From JBEGHD01 sp049334165 (lineage in GTDB: Bacteria > Bacteroidota > Bacteroidia > Flavobacteriales_D > Sanyastnellaceae), in the NCBI GenBank assembly GCA_049334165.1, contig JBEGHD010000016.1: a stretch of DNA of 64,000 nt. One strand, 5' to 3'. Shown here one piece after another: positions 18,101 through 26,297 of the stretch. The position numbers and the translations under genes were made by a program. Each line of letters begins with the position of its first letter. Position 1 is the stretch's first letter. The notes under the pieces were generated by a model that was given only the letters and a program-made list of their open reading frames with translations, searched no databases and had not been told where the DNA came from.

Positions 18101-19602
18101 AAGATTCGCTGAACTTCCTTGCGCCCAAGGCGATATACGATATCAAAAACACAGTCATTCGAGCCAACAAGGTGAAGTTTATCACGGTGGCAGATTCTAA
18201 AATCACACCCGACAGTGGAAAAGTAGTGATCCGTGAAAGAGCGAAAATGGATCCATTGCAAAATGCCACGATCGTATCGAACTACGTAACACAGTACCAC
18301 CGCATTTTCGATGCTACGGTTGAAATCCGAGGGCGAAAAGAGTACAAGGCCGAAGGCGACTACGCCTACACCGACATGAACAAGCGCGAGCAGGTTTTCC
18401 ACTTCAACGAGATTAGTGTAGACTCTACCCTGCAAACGGTTGCTGAAGGCCATGTGGCTCAGGAAGATGGATTCATGCTGAGTCCTTTCTTCGAATACTT
18501 TGGACAAATTAATCTGGAGGCTAACCGGAAGGATTTGGAGTTTGAAGGTGGTGTCCGGATTCTTCATACTTGCGATGAGGTGGAGCGAAACTGGCTCGAG
18601 TTTGAATCAGTTATCGACCCCAACGAGATTTACATTCCAGTAGACACCAACATGCGCGATAACATGTCGCAGAGACTCGGTGCTGGCGTGATGTACTCGC
18701 CCAATGTGCCAATCGAACTTTACGGGACTTTCCTCAGCAAAAAGAAAGACAACAAGGATGTTGGGTTAATTTCTGCCTACGGCTATCTGCACTACGACCA
18801 AAACAGCAAACAGTACATGGTGGGTGCAAAAGAGAAAATCAAGCAGCCAAAGCTCCCGGGCAACATGATCTCGCTCAAAACGGAGAGTTGCAAGATTACC
18901 GGTGATGGAAATATTGAGCTTTACGAAGAGCTCGGTGCCGTGGACATCGATCCGGTTGGATTTGTGACTCACGACATCAAATCCAATGAGACCACAGTGA
19001 AAGGCGCTGTTGGAGTAGATTTCTTTTTTGATCAGAAAATCTTGAAGAGTCTGGCTGAAAAAGTGAAAGGCTGGAGCGGTTTGCAAAACGTAGATATCGC
19101 CAAAACCCAGTACGAAAAGAGCATTCAGGAAAAGCTCGGCCTGGAAGAGTCTGACGAACTCATCTCAGAGTTGAGCCTGAAAGGTGAAATCAAGAAACTT
19201 CCGGATGCTCTCAATCAGGCATTTTATCTGGCGGATGTGACTTTTAAGTGGAGCGAGGAAGACGAGTCATACATTTCTGAAGGTCCGATAGGAATTGCTT
19301 CGATGGGCGAGACACAGATTTTCCGATACGTGAAAGGAAAAATCGAAATTGTAAAGTCGCGCAGCTACGATGTTTTCAGAATGTACTTTGAGCTCGATGC
19401 CGCTAACTGGTATTACATCGAATACAAAAACGAGATTCTGACAGTAACTTCTTCTGACGAGGAATTGCTAACGGCCATCAACGAACTTGATGCAGACGAC
19501 AGGAAATTCAAAGACGATGACGGCAACAAATTCAGTTTCATGACATCGATGAATCAGCGACTTCGCCAACGATTTATCGAACGGTTTGATGAATTCAAAT
19601 AA
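15136..19602 (+). CDS. very large exported protein of unknown function
   Basis: This 1488-residue protein starts at the ATG at 15136, giving a clean signal peptide (MSKSILLLAVSVFLFSIVNAQ). The mature part is charged and strongly beta-patterned. No T9SS sorting domain is present at its C-terminus, so it is probably periplasmic. Two parts stand out. Residues about 465-505 (FTAKDLAHFLRISSEQIHMM and after) look like a winged helix-turn-helix. Residues about 1000-1130 contain repeated polar strands reminiscent of the LptA/OstA beta-jellyroll (KVKFITVADSKITPDSGKVV). Neither assignment is firm. It is 103 bases downstream of prmA. I recognise it as a Bacteroidota-type conserved large protein but not its function. 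Confidence 0.85.
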   Translation: MSKSILLLAVSVFLFSIVNAQSRKEFTHSAETYIEELSDFMSDSKKREGKDLVEDKFEPIFLSGAFSAEDYEVVFTLSDRMLEERHKAYPEFENLIHSLMALSQKEDFSQKLKEWSAFLIEMMEDRRADRFVTDVLANSRALFEEDIFFQSRAVEWKSSSKDYRFVIDSLPKIEIENHMITCYSKGDSLRIFNTSGFYAPTEEKWYGSKGKVTWERAALDTQSTYATFNDYEITLKSPSFIVDSVTFYNSFFDQPLIGQLTEKVLATKGPEDASYPRFESYNQRLKIRNIVEGVHYDGGFTMAGSKLYGSGTLEDPATMTFMREDMPFLHAKALEFVIRPDRFTSSNTEVTITLEEDSIFHPNLNLKFSKPNRQLVLLRTDEGTSRSPYYNSYHELEMHFEAFYWNIDDPLIRMGALEGSTQRQAYFESDRFYREQRYDELMGMSMTNPLIEILDYTKEYNTEQFTAKDLAHFLRISSEQIHMMLINLNNQGFVNYDIESRFCVVKEKLHNYVMASAGREDYDVLQFGSQVRSGPNAQLNLLNNTLLMKGIDRVALSDSQQVSIYPRDQELIMSKNRDFKCGGKLQAGNLEFYGSEYQFSYDDFQFDLANVDSCRIYVEDPESPKDRYGNHRLRRVKNVIEGIAGTLKIDAPTNKGGVHSQYYPQFPIFNASKESYVYYDSKGIQDGAYNRDEFYYQIEPFTIDSLDNFDKDELNLEGVFVSGGIFPDIHEPLGLQPDYSLGFVKETPEGGYPAYGGKANFNNDIRLDYNGLQGDGDLTYLTSLASSENFVFFPDSTKGTTNSFVNNEQGGNMNVPKVRSDVVELSYYPTDDFLVADSKDKPIDFFEKEATLDGSLKLSPAGMTGEGEMKFSGAFLNSDLFDYTTRKILADTSDFRLSQADMSNLAFQTTNVNSEINFDERVGNFESNGDETTVEFPANQYICYMDRFKWFMDENEMELASDRKIKDDFVIDTDEGKAASNFFSVNEMQDSLNFLAPKAIYDIKNTVIRANKVKFITVADSKITPDSGKVVIRERAKMDPLQNATIVSNYVTQYHRIFDATVEIRGRKEYKAEGDYAYTDMNKREQVFHFNEISVDSTLQTVAEGHVAQEDGFMLSPFFEYFGQINLEANRKDLEFEGGVRILHTCDEVERNWLEFESVIDPNEIYIPVDTNMRDNMSQRLGAGVMYSPNVPIELYGTFLSKKKDNKDVGLISAYGYLHYDQNSKQYMVGAKEKIKQPKLPGNMISLKTESCKITGDGNIELYEELGAVDIDPVGFVTHDIKSNETTVKGAVGVDFFFDQKILKSLAEKVKGWSGLQNVDIAKTQYEKSIQEKLGLEESDELISELSLKGEIKKLPDALNQAFYLADVTFKWSEEDESYISEGPIGIASMGETQIFRYVKGKIEIVKSRSYDVFRMYFELDAANWYYIEYKNEILTVTSSDEELLTAINELDADDRKFKDDDGNKFSFMTSMNQRLRQRFIERFDEFK

Positions 19603-19628
19603 AAGTGAAGAAACAGAGGGGAAAATCG

Positions 19629-20477
19629 CTAAACCACTTCGGTCACACGGTCGTTTAGTAGGTTGGTGATTTTTCTGGCTGTGTCGTTGAAGTAGCGTTT
19701 GGTGCGGTAGCTACTTACCCATTGCACTCCACGCACTGCGTTGGTGAGAAAAATCTCATCAGCTGCAAGTAAGTGCTGCGGTGAAAGGCTGCACTCGTAA
19801 ACTTTTATGCCAGCGTCCAGTGCCACGTTAATTACTTCCATCCGCATAGTTCCGGCAATGCATCCGTCATTGAGTCCTGGTGTGTAGAGCACACCGTTGC
19901 TCACAATAAAGATGTTCGAAGTAGTAGCCTCGATGATGCCGTTTTTAGTATTTTGAATTAGAGCGTCATCAATGTTTTTTTCTCTCGCGAAAAGTGCCGC
20001 CTGAATGTAGATCTCACAGTTGACAGATTTGTAAACGCTGAGAGGCGTAATTTGCTTTTGAATATCAGGGAAAATGTCGACTTTCTTTCCGTGACCGTTT
20101 AGCTCAAAAAGGTTATTGTCCATCGGGAAAGCCTCAATTACATATTCTGCCTCGTTGTCTTTTGGCAGGTAGTAGCCACCGGATGAGCGAGAGAAGGTAA
20201 CTCGAACGCGGCCTCCTTCTCGTATTTCGTTTTTGTCTATCAACTGCTGAATTTCATCGCGCCATTTTTCCAAACCAAATCCTTCCGGAGCTTTCATTTT
20301 GTATGCCTTCAAACTGTCTTTTACTCTTTCGAAATGCCCCAGAAGAAAACACGGCTTGCCATTAATAACGCGGATAGTTTCGAAAAAACCATCTCCGTAT
20401 CGAAAAGCGCGGTTCTGACAGCTAATTGTAGGTTGGCTACTGTCGAGGTATTTTCCTTTGTAAAAAACGTAGTTCAT
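19629..20477 (-). CDS. class IV aminotransferase (branched-chain/aminodeoxychorismate lyase-like)
   Basis: This 282-residue PLP enzyme has the fold-type IV landmarks: FRYGDGFFETIRV (25-37), the PLP lysine Lys150 in YKSVN, and IIEATTSNIF with Glu183. The length and 'GDGFFETIRV' start fit aminodeoxychorismate lyase or D-/branched-chain aminotransferases; these cannot be told apart from sequence alone. No folate or branched-chain operon surrounds it. It is 9 bases downstream of the HAD gene on the same strand, so they are likely co-transcribed. Confidence 0.88.
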   Translation of the reverse strand: MNYVFYKGKYLDSSQPTISCQNRAFRYGDGFFETIRVINGKPCFLLGHFERVKDSLKAYKMKAPEGFGLEKWRDEIQQLIDKNEIREGGRVRVTFSRSSGGYYLPKDNEAEYVIEAFPMDNNLFELNGHGKKVDIFPDIQKQITPLSVYKSVNCEIYIQAALFAREKNIDDALIQNTKNGIIEATTSNIFIVSNGVLYTPGLNDGCIAGTMRMEVINVALDAGIKVYECSLSPQHLLAADEIFLTNAVRGVQWVSSYRTKRYFNDTARKITNLLNDRVTEVV

Positions 20478-20486
20478 TTTTCGTTG

Positions 20487-20966
20487 TCAAAGTTGGGGCA
20501 CTACATCTAGCAATGGTGCATTGGTTTCGATTTTTATTCCTTTCACGCCAGCTCCGGCTCCGGCCTCGAGGTCGCGATCTTTGTCACCTATAATAAAGGA
20601 CTTTTTGGGGTCGATATTGTAGCGAGCGACAGCTCTTTCTACCATTAGGCTACCAGGCTTTCTGGAGAGTGATTTCCCAAAATTGTCGTGGTGGGGAGAA
20701 AAGTAAATGGCCGTGATCTCTACTCCGTTCTTTTTACACTCTTCCACAAAGAATTTGTGGATTTCCCTTACGTTTTCCTCGGGATAAATTCCTTTGGCAA
20801 TTCCACCCTGATTAGTTATCAAAATCAGTTGATAGTCCTTTCTCCTCATTTCCTGAAGCGCTTCCATCACCGTTGGTAAAATGTGAAACTCCTCTAAGCT
20901 CGTTGTGTAATCTCCGGGATCGTGGTTGATTACCCCATCGCGGTCCAAAAAAATCGCTTTGTTCAT
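20487..20966 (-). CDS. HAD-IIIA phosphatase, GmhB/histidinol-phosphatase-like
   Basis: This 159-residue phosphatase has the HAD nucleophile motif FLDRDGVIN (Asp8 and Asp10), motif II LITNQGG (about 54-60), the motif III lysine in SRKPG, and motif IV GDKDRDLEAG. It resembles D,D-heptose 1,7-bisphosphate 7-phosphatase (GmhB) and the histidinol phosphatase half of HisB. The zinc loop that GmhB carries (several Cys and a CxH) is absent here: the loop reads SPHHDNFGKS with no cysteine. It is therefore a metal-loop-less variant and its substrate is uncertain. Confidence 0.85.
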   Translation of the reverse strand: MNKAIFLDRDGVINHDPGDYTTSLEEFHILPTVMEALQEMRRKDYQLILITNQGGIAKGIYPEENVREIHKFFVEECKKNGVEITAIYFSPHHDNFGKSLSRKPGSLMVERAVARYNIDPKKSFIIGDKDRDLEAGAGAGVKGIKIETNAPLLDVVPQL

Positions 20967-21115
20967 CGGCTATTCTAAATTCGGCTTAAAGGTAGTAAAA
21001 TGGGCAACTGAAGAAAAAAACAAAGCGACACAAGCTTTGGTGAAAAACACCTTTCACTCAGTTAGAGGCTAAATTGAATCATCTTTAGTATTATTATGCT
21101 CAATCACAAGATTTA

Positions 21116-21772
21116 ATGACAGACAAGCAAATCCACTTATCCTCAACTGAAGCACTTTTTGTTTTCCACCCGAATCGTTGCACTAGTTTGGAGTTATTGC
21201 AGTTGGCGATTTCTAGTCTTGTAGTCAATCGAGTTATCAGGTTGAATTGTGAGCATAAAACAATTCACAGAAAACGAGCTGGTAGTATCAGAAGACATTT
21301 TTTCTACTTGTCATTAGCTGAGACTGAAAATGATACTGAATTTTCTTCTTTCGAAAACCTAATAGTTTCTCAACTTGGAGAAAGGCAGATTCTGCTCCAA
21401 CACTTTATTAAGGAGCTGGATAAAAAGTTGAATGGAATTGAAGTTTTTAAGAGCTATGTTTTTGATTCTCTAAGGGCAAAAAGTCTTGTATGGAGTTCAT
21501 TCAGTTTTTTTGGTCTGATAACTCCACGGTACTCACTTCGGAAAGATGGTAAATTCCTTCTTGAAGAGTTAAAGAGAAGATTTGATAATCGGAGGTTTGA
21601 GGATCCAACATTTCATCTCGTTTCTGTCGACCCCGAAGTCCGCGTTCTTGAAATGAGTGAAATGAAAGAGCTGCCAGAAGATCTAAGAGATTTGAGGTTG
21701 ATGAGCTCATCAGACTGGAAAAGTGCCGCTACAGCTTCAGGTTTGGACCCACGAGGTTTTTTGCCAATTTAG
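21116..21772 (+). CDS. unrecognised cytoplasmic protein
   Basis: This 218-residue protein is predicted soluble, with no signal peptide and no long hydrophobic segment. The first 45 residues (LELLQLAISSLVVNRVIRL) look like a winged-helix or tandem helical unit, faintly like domains seen in TIGR04222/DUF2207-type proteins. This is a weak resemblance only. By eye the base composition is more AT-rich than its neighbours, which hints at acquisition. It is followed after 23 bases by a possible 35-residue frame. No clear function. Confidence 0.7.
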   Translation: MTDKQIHLSSTEALFVFHPNRCTSLELLQLAISSLVVNRVIRLNCEHKTIHRKRAGSIRRHFFYLSLAETENDTEFSSFENLIVSQLGERQILLQHFIKELDKKLNGIEVFKSYVFDSLRAKSLVWSSFSFFGLITPRYSLRKDGKFLLEELKRRFDNRRFEDPTFHLVSVDPEVRVLEMSEMKELPEDLRDLRLMSSSDWKSAATASGLDPRGFLPI

Positions 21773-21795
21773 CCGAAGCAAACTAAGTAAATCAG

Positions 21796-21903
21796 ATGGC
21801 TCAAAACCGAAAGACGAAAAGAGAAAAGAAAAGGTCCAAAGTTGGCAGAATTGTGACAGGCCTGTTGGATTTTCTTGACTCAGTGATTTCTTCCCTGACC
21901 TAG
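21796..21903 (+). CDS. possible 35-residue basic small protein
   Basis: An ATG at 21796 opens a 35-residue frame: a strongly basic N-terminal half (QNRKTKREKKRSK) followed by an amphipathic or hydrophobic stretch (VGRIVTGLLDFLDSVIS). It starts 23 bases after the 218-residue gene and overlaps the convergent thioesterase stop by 4 bases. The basic-then-amphipathic design looks purposeful, but a short chance frame cannot be excluded. Confidence 0.35.
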   Translation: MAQNRKTKREKKRSKVGRIVTGLLDFLDSVISSLT

Positions 21904-22340
21904 TCCCAATATCCGACTTCCTCATTGAGCGGTTTTTTCGAATAGGCAAAAACGCCACTTCCCTTACCTACAAGTTTGCCATCAACGGTGAGCACACTTT
22001 TGGCCATTAGCTCTCTTCCTTCTTGAGAAACGAATCTTCCGGTGGCTACAACTTCACCATCGGTGATTGGTCTCAAGAACTGGATTTCATAACTCTTAGT
22101 CAACAGGAAAGTATCTCGAACCTTTGTAGCTGCAGCAAAATAAGCCGAGTCATCGAGGAGTTTGAAGTAGATGGCACCGTGAAGGCCTCCGCCAGCGTGA
22201 AATAGCTTTTTGTCGATCGGGTAGTGGATCTCACAAAACCCATCTTCAATCTTCATCTCCGAGCGCACAAAAACATCCTGATTGATGGGCGCTTTCAAAT
22301 ACATGTTTTTCAATTTCTCGAAATGCTCCTGGTCGGTCAT
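21900..22340 (-). CDS. hotdog-fold thioesterase, PaaI-like
   Basis: This 146-residue hotdog protein has the core HAGGGLHGAIYFKLLDDSAYFAA (about 48-70), in which the hotdog helix with its D and N/H-type residues sits, and a long second strand region (EIQFLRPITDGEVVATGRF). It matches PaaI/YigI-type acyl-CoA thioesterases in length. The substrate is unknown. It is 6 bases downstream of the VOC protein, in the same orientation. Confidence 0.82.
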   Translation of the reverse strand: MTDQEHFEKLKNMYLKAPINQDVFVRSEMKIEDGFCEIHYPIDKKLFHAGGGLHGAIYFKLLDDSAYFAAATKVRDTFLLTKSYEIQFLRPITDGEVVATGRFVSQEGRELMAKSVLTVDGKLVGKGSGVFAYSKKPLNEEVGYWD

Positions 22341-22346
22341 GTCAGC

Positions 22347-23015
22347 TCAGTTTGTTTCGGCAAATTTATGACCGTCAAATTGAATTGTTTGCTTTTGCTG
22401 ACCTGAATTAATCTCCAAATTGAATGGAGCTGGTTTTGAAGGAATTTCTGTTGGCATCCAGTTGCGGTCGGTCGGCACCAAAATGATCAGGCCATGCGCA
22501 TCTCCCACTGCAGTAAACGAATCGCTGAAGTCTGAATACTCACTCAAACCAGTGAGTTCCTTTAGCTCTTTTCTGAGCTCAGGAAGCCGATCAGTTGGAG
22601 CACCAATTTCGGACAATTCAGTAATTAGACGAGGGTGAAAAGGTTCTTCTGAGGCATTGCTGAGCGTATGCCTGGCAATAAACTCGAGGATGTTACCATC
22701 TGCATCGGTAAAGTAAATGGCGTGAGCATCCCAGTTGGCAAAGTGCACCACCCGATCTCCTTTGTAGTCAAATAAATCGACTTTACCGGAGAGCCATTCT
22801 AGTGCTTGCTCATGAAGATTTTCTGGAATGTTAAAAGCAAAATGATAAGGTGTAAATTCTCCTTTTAGCTCTTCAAAAACTAATTCACTATTTCCACACT
22901 GGACTATCAGGGTCTTGTCGTTTGGAGTGGAAGTTTGTAACCCTAAGATGTTTTCGTAAAACGATTTTTGATCTGAAACTGACTGACAGAGCAGGGTGAG
23001 TTTACTTAATTCCAT
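22347..23015 (-). CDS. VOC family protein (glyoxalase/extradiol-type fold)
   Basis: This 222-residue protein has a paired beta-alpha-beta-beta-beta layout. The first module starts MELSKLTLLCQSVSDQKSFYENILGL, with the second motif HFAFNIPE and FTDADGNILEFIARH (about 107-121). The glutamate in the latter segment fits a VOC metal ligand. Such proteins include glyoxalases, dioxygenases and antibiotic-resistance proteins. The second half (about 120-222) is less typical. Function is not assignable. Confidence 0.8.
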   Translation of the reverse strand: MELSKLTLLCQSVSDQKSFYENILGLQTSTPNDKTLIVQCGNSELVFEELKGEFTPYHFAFNIPENLHEQALEWLSGKVDLFDYKGDRVVHFANWDAHAIYFTDADGNILEFIARHTLSNASEEPFHPRLITELSEIGAPTDRLPELRKELKELTGLSEYSDFSDSFTAVGDAHGLIILVPTDRNWMPTEIPSKPAPFNLEINSGQQKQTIQFDGHKFAETN

Positions 23016-23149
23016 GTCGAAATGTTGATAAGCTTGTTCAAATCCTGTAGCACAAAAGGCCCTTTAATTCTACAATTTTGCGTTTCTTAGTTGGCGCTAA
23101 ATACAGCGTAAACCTTTTGTAAATCCACATACGGAAAAAGACTTTTTTA

Positions 23150-24679
23150 ATGGAGTCACTCAAATCATCTAAGCTTTCCAGTAGTGATCAGGACCAATTC
23201 AGTTTGCTTCCATTTGCTGTACTGGAGTTTAGCGAAGATTTGCGCTGCATTCACTACAACCATGAAGGTAAGGATAATTTTATAGGTCTCGAGGCCGATT
23301 TCCTTATAGGAAGACTCGTTACGGAGCTACCTCTTGAAGTTTCTACAAAAGATCGTTTCTTAGACCTTTTCGCAACCACTGCAAAAAGAAAGTCGACTGT
23401 TGTTTTCAATACGCTTAATGTGGAAGGAAGTGAAGTTCGAGTTCACATCAAACCATTGCTCAGTGAAGGCAAAATTTCTGGATACCTTACATTTTCCGAA
23501 ATCGTAACAAAAGTTATTGAGCAGCCGGTTTTGACCAACGACATTGGAGAAATGAAACGGATGAACCAGGAGCTTTCTGAAAAGTCAAGGCTCTTCGAAT
23601 CTGTTCTAAAAAATATTAGCGATGGGGTAATAGTTTCTGATTGTGACGGAAACTTCACCATTGTCAATCCTGCTGCGGAGAACATGTTTGGCTTTCGGCC
23701 ACAATCTTCGGAAGCGATTATTTCGGATGATGCAATTCATTTGGAAACCTACGACCGCACTAAGGTTTTGGGCAAAAACGAATTGCCGATTCAGAAGGCC
23801 TTGCGAGGAGAGGTCATCGATCAACAAGAGCTCATTCTGGCGACAAGTGCTTACCCCGGTGGAATTGCATTGAGCTTCACAACCCGTCTCCTCAAAGACA
23901 GCAGGGACCGTCTGGAAGGTGCTGTTCTTGTGATGAGAGATATGAGCAAAACGAGGAAGGCACAAGAAAAACTCGAAGAGGTGAACCGAAACCTCGATAG
24001 CTTTGTGCAGGCTACAGCTCACGATCTGAAGTCTCCTGTTATTAACATGAAAAATCTCTTTAGCCTCATCGAACGCACGGAAGACGAGCAGAAAAAGGAG
24101 AAGATATCGCTAAAAATCCGTGAGTCTGTAGACAAGCTCGATGATCTGCTCGGGGCCCTTATGGAAATTGTAGATGCTCAGAAAAATGAAAACATCGGCA
24201 TCGACCGGCTGTCTTTCCAAAAGACGTTCGATTTCATTGTGGATTCATTGCAAGAGCAAATCGAAGAAGCGCAACCGCAGTTTGAATTGAATCTTGAGGT
24301 TTCGCACATCGTTTACAACAGAGCTTATCTGCGAAGCATTTTTCACAATTTGCTCACTAACTCAATGAAGTACAGAAATAGAGACAAGCCACTGAAAATT
24401 AGGATTTCTACCTTTAAGAAGAATGGTTTTGTTGAGCTGGCATTTAGCGATAATGGAATAGGCATGAATCTTAAGAAAGATGGTGAAGAGTTATTCAAAC
24501 CTTTCAAGAGATTGACGTCTCAGGCTCAGGGAAAGGGAATAGGCTTGAACCTCATAAAAAGTTTTGTAGAGAAAAATGGGGGAGAGGTGAAAGTTGAAAG
24601 TCAAAAAGGTCGTGGCACCACCTTCAGGTTATTTCTCAGGTCTTACCAAAAAGGCCACAAGCAAATTACATTATTTTAA
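23150..24679 (+). CDS. PAS-containing sensor histidine kinase
   Basis: This 509-residue protein has two PAS domains (about 10-125 and 145-265), an HisKA domain with the phosphoacceptor His291 in TAHDLKSPV, and a HATPase_c domain. The latter shows N-box HNLLTNSMKYRN (H399, N400), G1 DNGIGMNL and G2 GKGIGLNL. There is no transmembrane segment, so it is a cytoplasmic sensor. No response regulator lies beside it, making it an orphan. Its stop overlaps the stop of the convergent csaA gene by 14 bases. Confidence 0.93.
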   Translation: MESLKSSKLSSSDQDQFSLLPFAVLEFSEDLRCIHYNHEGKDNFIGLEADFLIGRLVTELPLEVSTKDRFLDLFATTAKRKSTVVFNTLNVEGSEVRVHIKPLLSEGKISGYLTFSEIVTKVIEQPVLTNDIGEMKRMNQELSEKSRLFESVLKNISDGVIVSDCDGNFTIVNPAAENMFGFRPQSSEAIISDDAIHLETYDRTKVLGKNELPIQKALRGEVIDQQELILATSAYPGGIALSFTTRLLKDSRDRLEGAVLVMRDMSKTRKAQEKLEEVNRNLDSFVQATAHDLKSPVINMKNLFSLIERTEDEQKKEKISLKIRESVDKLDDLLGALMEIVDAQKNENIGIDRLSFQKTFDFIVDSLQEQIEEAQPQFELNLEVSHIVYNRAYLRSIFHNLLTNSMKYRNRDKPLKIRISTFKKNGFVELAFSDNGIGMNLKKDGEELFKPFKRLTSQAQGKGIGLNLIKSFVEKNGGEVKVESQKGRGTTFRLFLRSYQKGHKQITLF

Positions 24680-25001
24680 GTCCGTCTTTCACAGTTCGGT
24701 TCGGTCCGAGTAGTGTCACGCCATCTTTGCCAACTGCTCCTATCACCAGACATTCCGACATAAAGTTGGCAATTTGTTTTGGTGGAAAATTCACCACAGC
24801 CACCACCTGGATACCAACCAGTTCCTTGGGTTCGTAGTGGTCGGTGATTTGAGCGCTGGTTTTCTTTGTGCCGATTTCATCGCCAAAATCTACCCAAAGT
24901 TTATAAGCTGGTTTTCGCGCTTCTTCAAAAACTTCGGCTTTTGTTACTGTTCCGATTCGCATGTCGATTTTCTCGAAATCGCTCCAGTTGATGTGTTCCA
25001 T
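24666..25001 (-). CDS. csaA: tRNA-binding domain protein, CsaA-like
   Basis: This 111-residue protein is essentially one tRNA-binding/EMAP-type OB-fold domain: FEKIDMRIGTVTKAEVFEEARKP at the N-terminus, then YKLWVDFG and GVTLLGPNR near the end. CsaA is described as a secretion-linked chaperone with tRNA-binding ability in Bacillus. It is 3 bases downstream of the class III aminotransferase on the same strand, so probably in its operon. Confidence 0.9.
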   Translation of the reverse strand: MEHINWSDFEKIDMRIGTVTKAEVFEEARKPAYKLWVDFGDEIGTKKTSAQITDHYEPKELVGIQVVAVVNFPPKQIANFMSECLVIGAVGKDGVTLLGPNRTVKDGLKIM

Positions 25002-25004
25002 TTT

Positions 25005-26189
25005 TTAGAGTTTGTCGAGGTTATTCCTGATAATTTTCACAGCTTTTTCTAGCTCCTCATCGGTGATGTTCAAAGGAGGTGAAAGCCTGAAGCTCGATGG
25101 CTGAGACAAAAACCAAAAACCAATCAATCCATCATCGAGACAGAGCTTTGCAAGTTTTAGGACTGTTTCAGTCGATTTCATGTCCAGCGCAAAGAGTAAC
25201 CCACGATGGCGAATTTCAGAGAATGCCTGGTGCTTCAATTTTTCGGCTAGTTCTCGTCCTTTCACTTCAGCGTTCTCCCAAAGCTTTTTCTCAGTGATCT
25301 CCTGCAGGCTGGCAAGAGCTGCTGCACAACTCACTGGGTTGCCACCAAAAGTGGTGATGTGACCGAGCATTGGGTCGCTAGTGAGCTTTTCCATTAGCTC
25401 AGTTGACGAGACCATTCCACCGATAGGCAATCCACCGCCCATAGCCTTGGCTATAGTGAAAATGTCTGGCACTACATCGAACTGCTCAAATGCGAACAGC
25501 GATCCTGTGCGCCCGAATCCCGTTTGAATTTCGTCCAAAATCATGAGGGCTCCAACTTCGTTGCATCGCTGGCGAACAGCCTTCAAATAATTTATTGAAG
25601 GAATCCGAACTCCGGCATCGCCCTGGATGGTTTCCAAAACCACACACGCAGTTCTCTCGTCAATCTTATCGAGGTGCTCGAGATTATTGAATTCAATGAA
25701 GTGAACATCGGGTAGGAGCGGACGAAAAGCCGATTTCTTCGTTTCGTTGCCTGAAATGCTGAGTGAACCGTGAGTGCTGCCGTGATAAGACTTCAGGCAG
25801 GAGACAATTTTGGTTCTACCGGTTGCGCGCTTTGCCAGTTTGAGTGCGGCTTCATTGGCTTCAGTTCCGGAGTTCACGTAGTAAATGCAATCGAGCGGTT
25901 GGGGTAGGTGATCCGTTAGCAGTCGCGCAAATCCATCTGCGCTTTCACTTGCGTATTCTCCATAAACCATGGTGTGCATGTGCTTGTCGACCTGATTTTT
26001 TATGGCTTCTACAACCCGCGGATGGCTGTGTCCGAGGTTGCTGACTGCCACTCCCGAGATCATGTCCATGTAAGACTTACCCGATTTATCGTAAAGGTAA
26101 ATACCCTCTGCTCGCTCGATGTCGAGAGCAAAGGGAAATGGCGTGGTTTGCGCCTGGTTTCGGTCGAAGAAAAAACGCGAAGGTTTCAT
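25005..26189 (-). CDS. class III aminotransferase (aspartate aminotransferase family)
   Basis: This 394-residue PLP enzyme has the class III signatures: NSGTEANEAALKLAK (106-120), LDEIQTGFGRTG (218-229) with Asp219, and the PLP lysine Lys248 in TIAKAMGGGLPIGG. Family members include acetylornithine, ornithine and other omega-amino acid aminotransferases. No arginine or proline genes adjoin it, so the substrate is open. Next to it on the same strand is the csaA-like gene. Confidence 0.9.
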   Translation of the reverse strand: MKPSRFFFDRNQAQTTPFPFALDIERAEGIYLYDKSGKSYMDMISGVAVSNLGHSHPRVVEAIKNQVDKHMHTMVYGEYASESADGFARLLTDHLPQPLDCIYYVNSGTEANEAALKLAKRATGRTKIVSCLKSYHGSTHGSLSISGNETKKSAFRPLLPDVHFIEFNNLEHLDKIDERTACVVLETIQGDAGVRIPSINYLKAVRQRCNEVGALMILDEIQTGFGRTGSLFAFEQFDVVPDIFTIAKAMGGGLPIGGMVSSTELMEKLTSDPMLGHITTFGGNPVSCAAALASLQEITEKKLWENAEVKGRELAEKLKHQAFSEIRHRGLLFALDMKSTETVLKLAKLCLDDGLIGFWFLSQPSSFRLSPPLNITDEELEKAVKIIRNNLDKL

Positions 26190-26297
26190 GATGGCAAAAA
26201 TAATTGAATCAGCTAGCTTGTCTCTACTGAATTTGAGAAGGAGTCAACTAATTTCTATTTTTCTTGTTTTGAGAGATTAAACAGAATCTGAAAATCT

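Noticed and set aside
18016..18567. 183-residue minus-strand frame inside the 1488-residue gene
   Set aside because: Lies wholly antisense within a clear long gene and has no recognisable motifs; a shadow frame.
21096..21116. Six-codon frame (MLNHKI) ending in TAATG at the start of the 218-residue gene
   Set aside because: Could be translational coupling, but so short a frame is expected by chance in AT-rich DNA.
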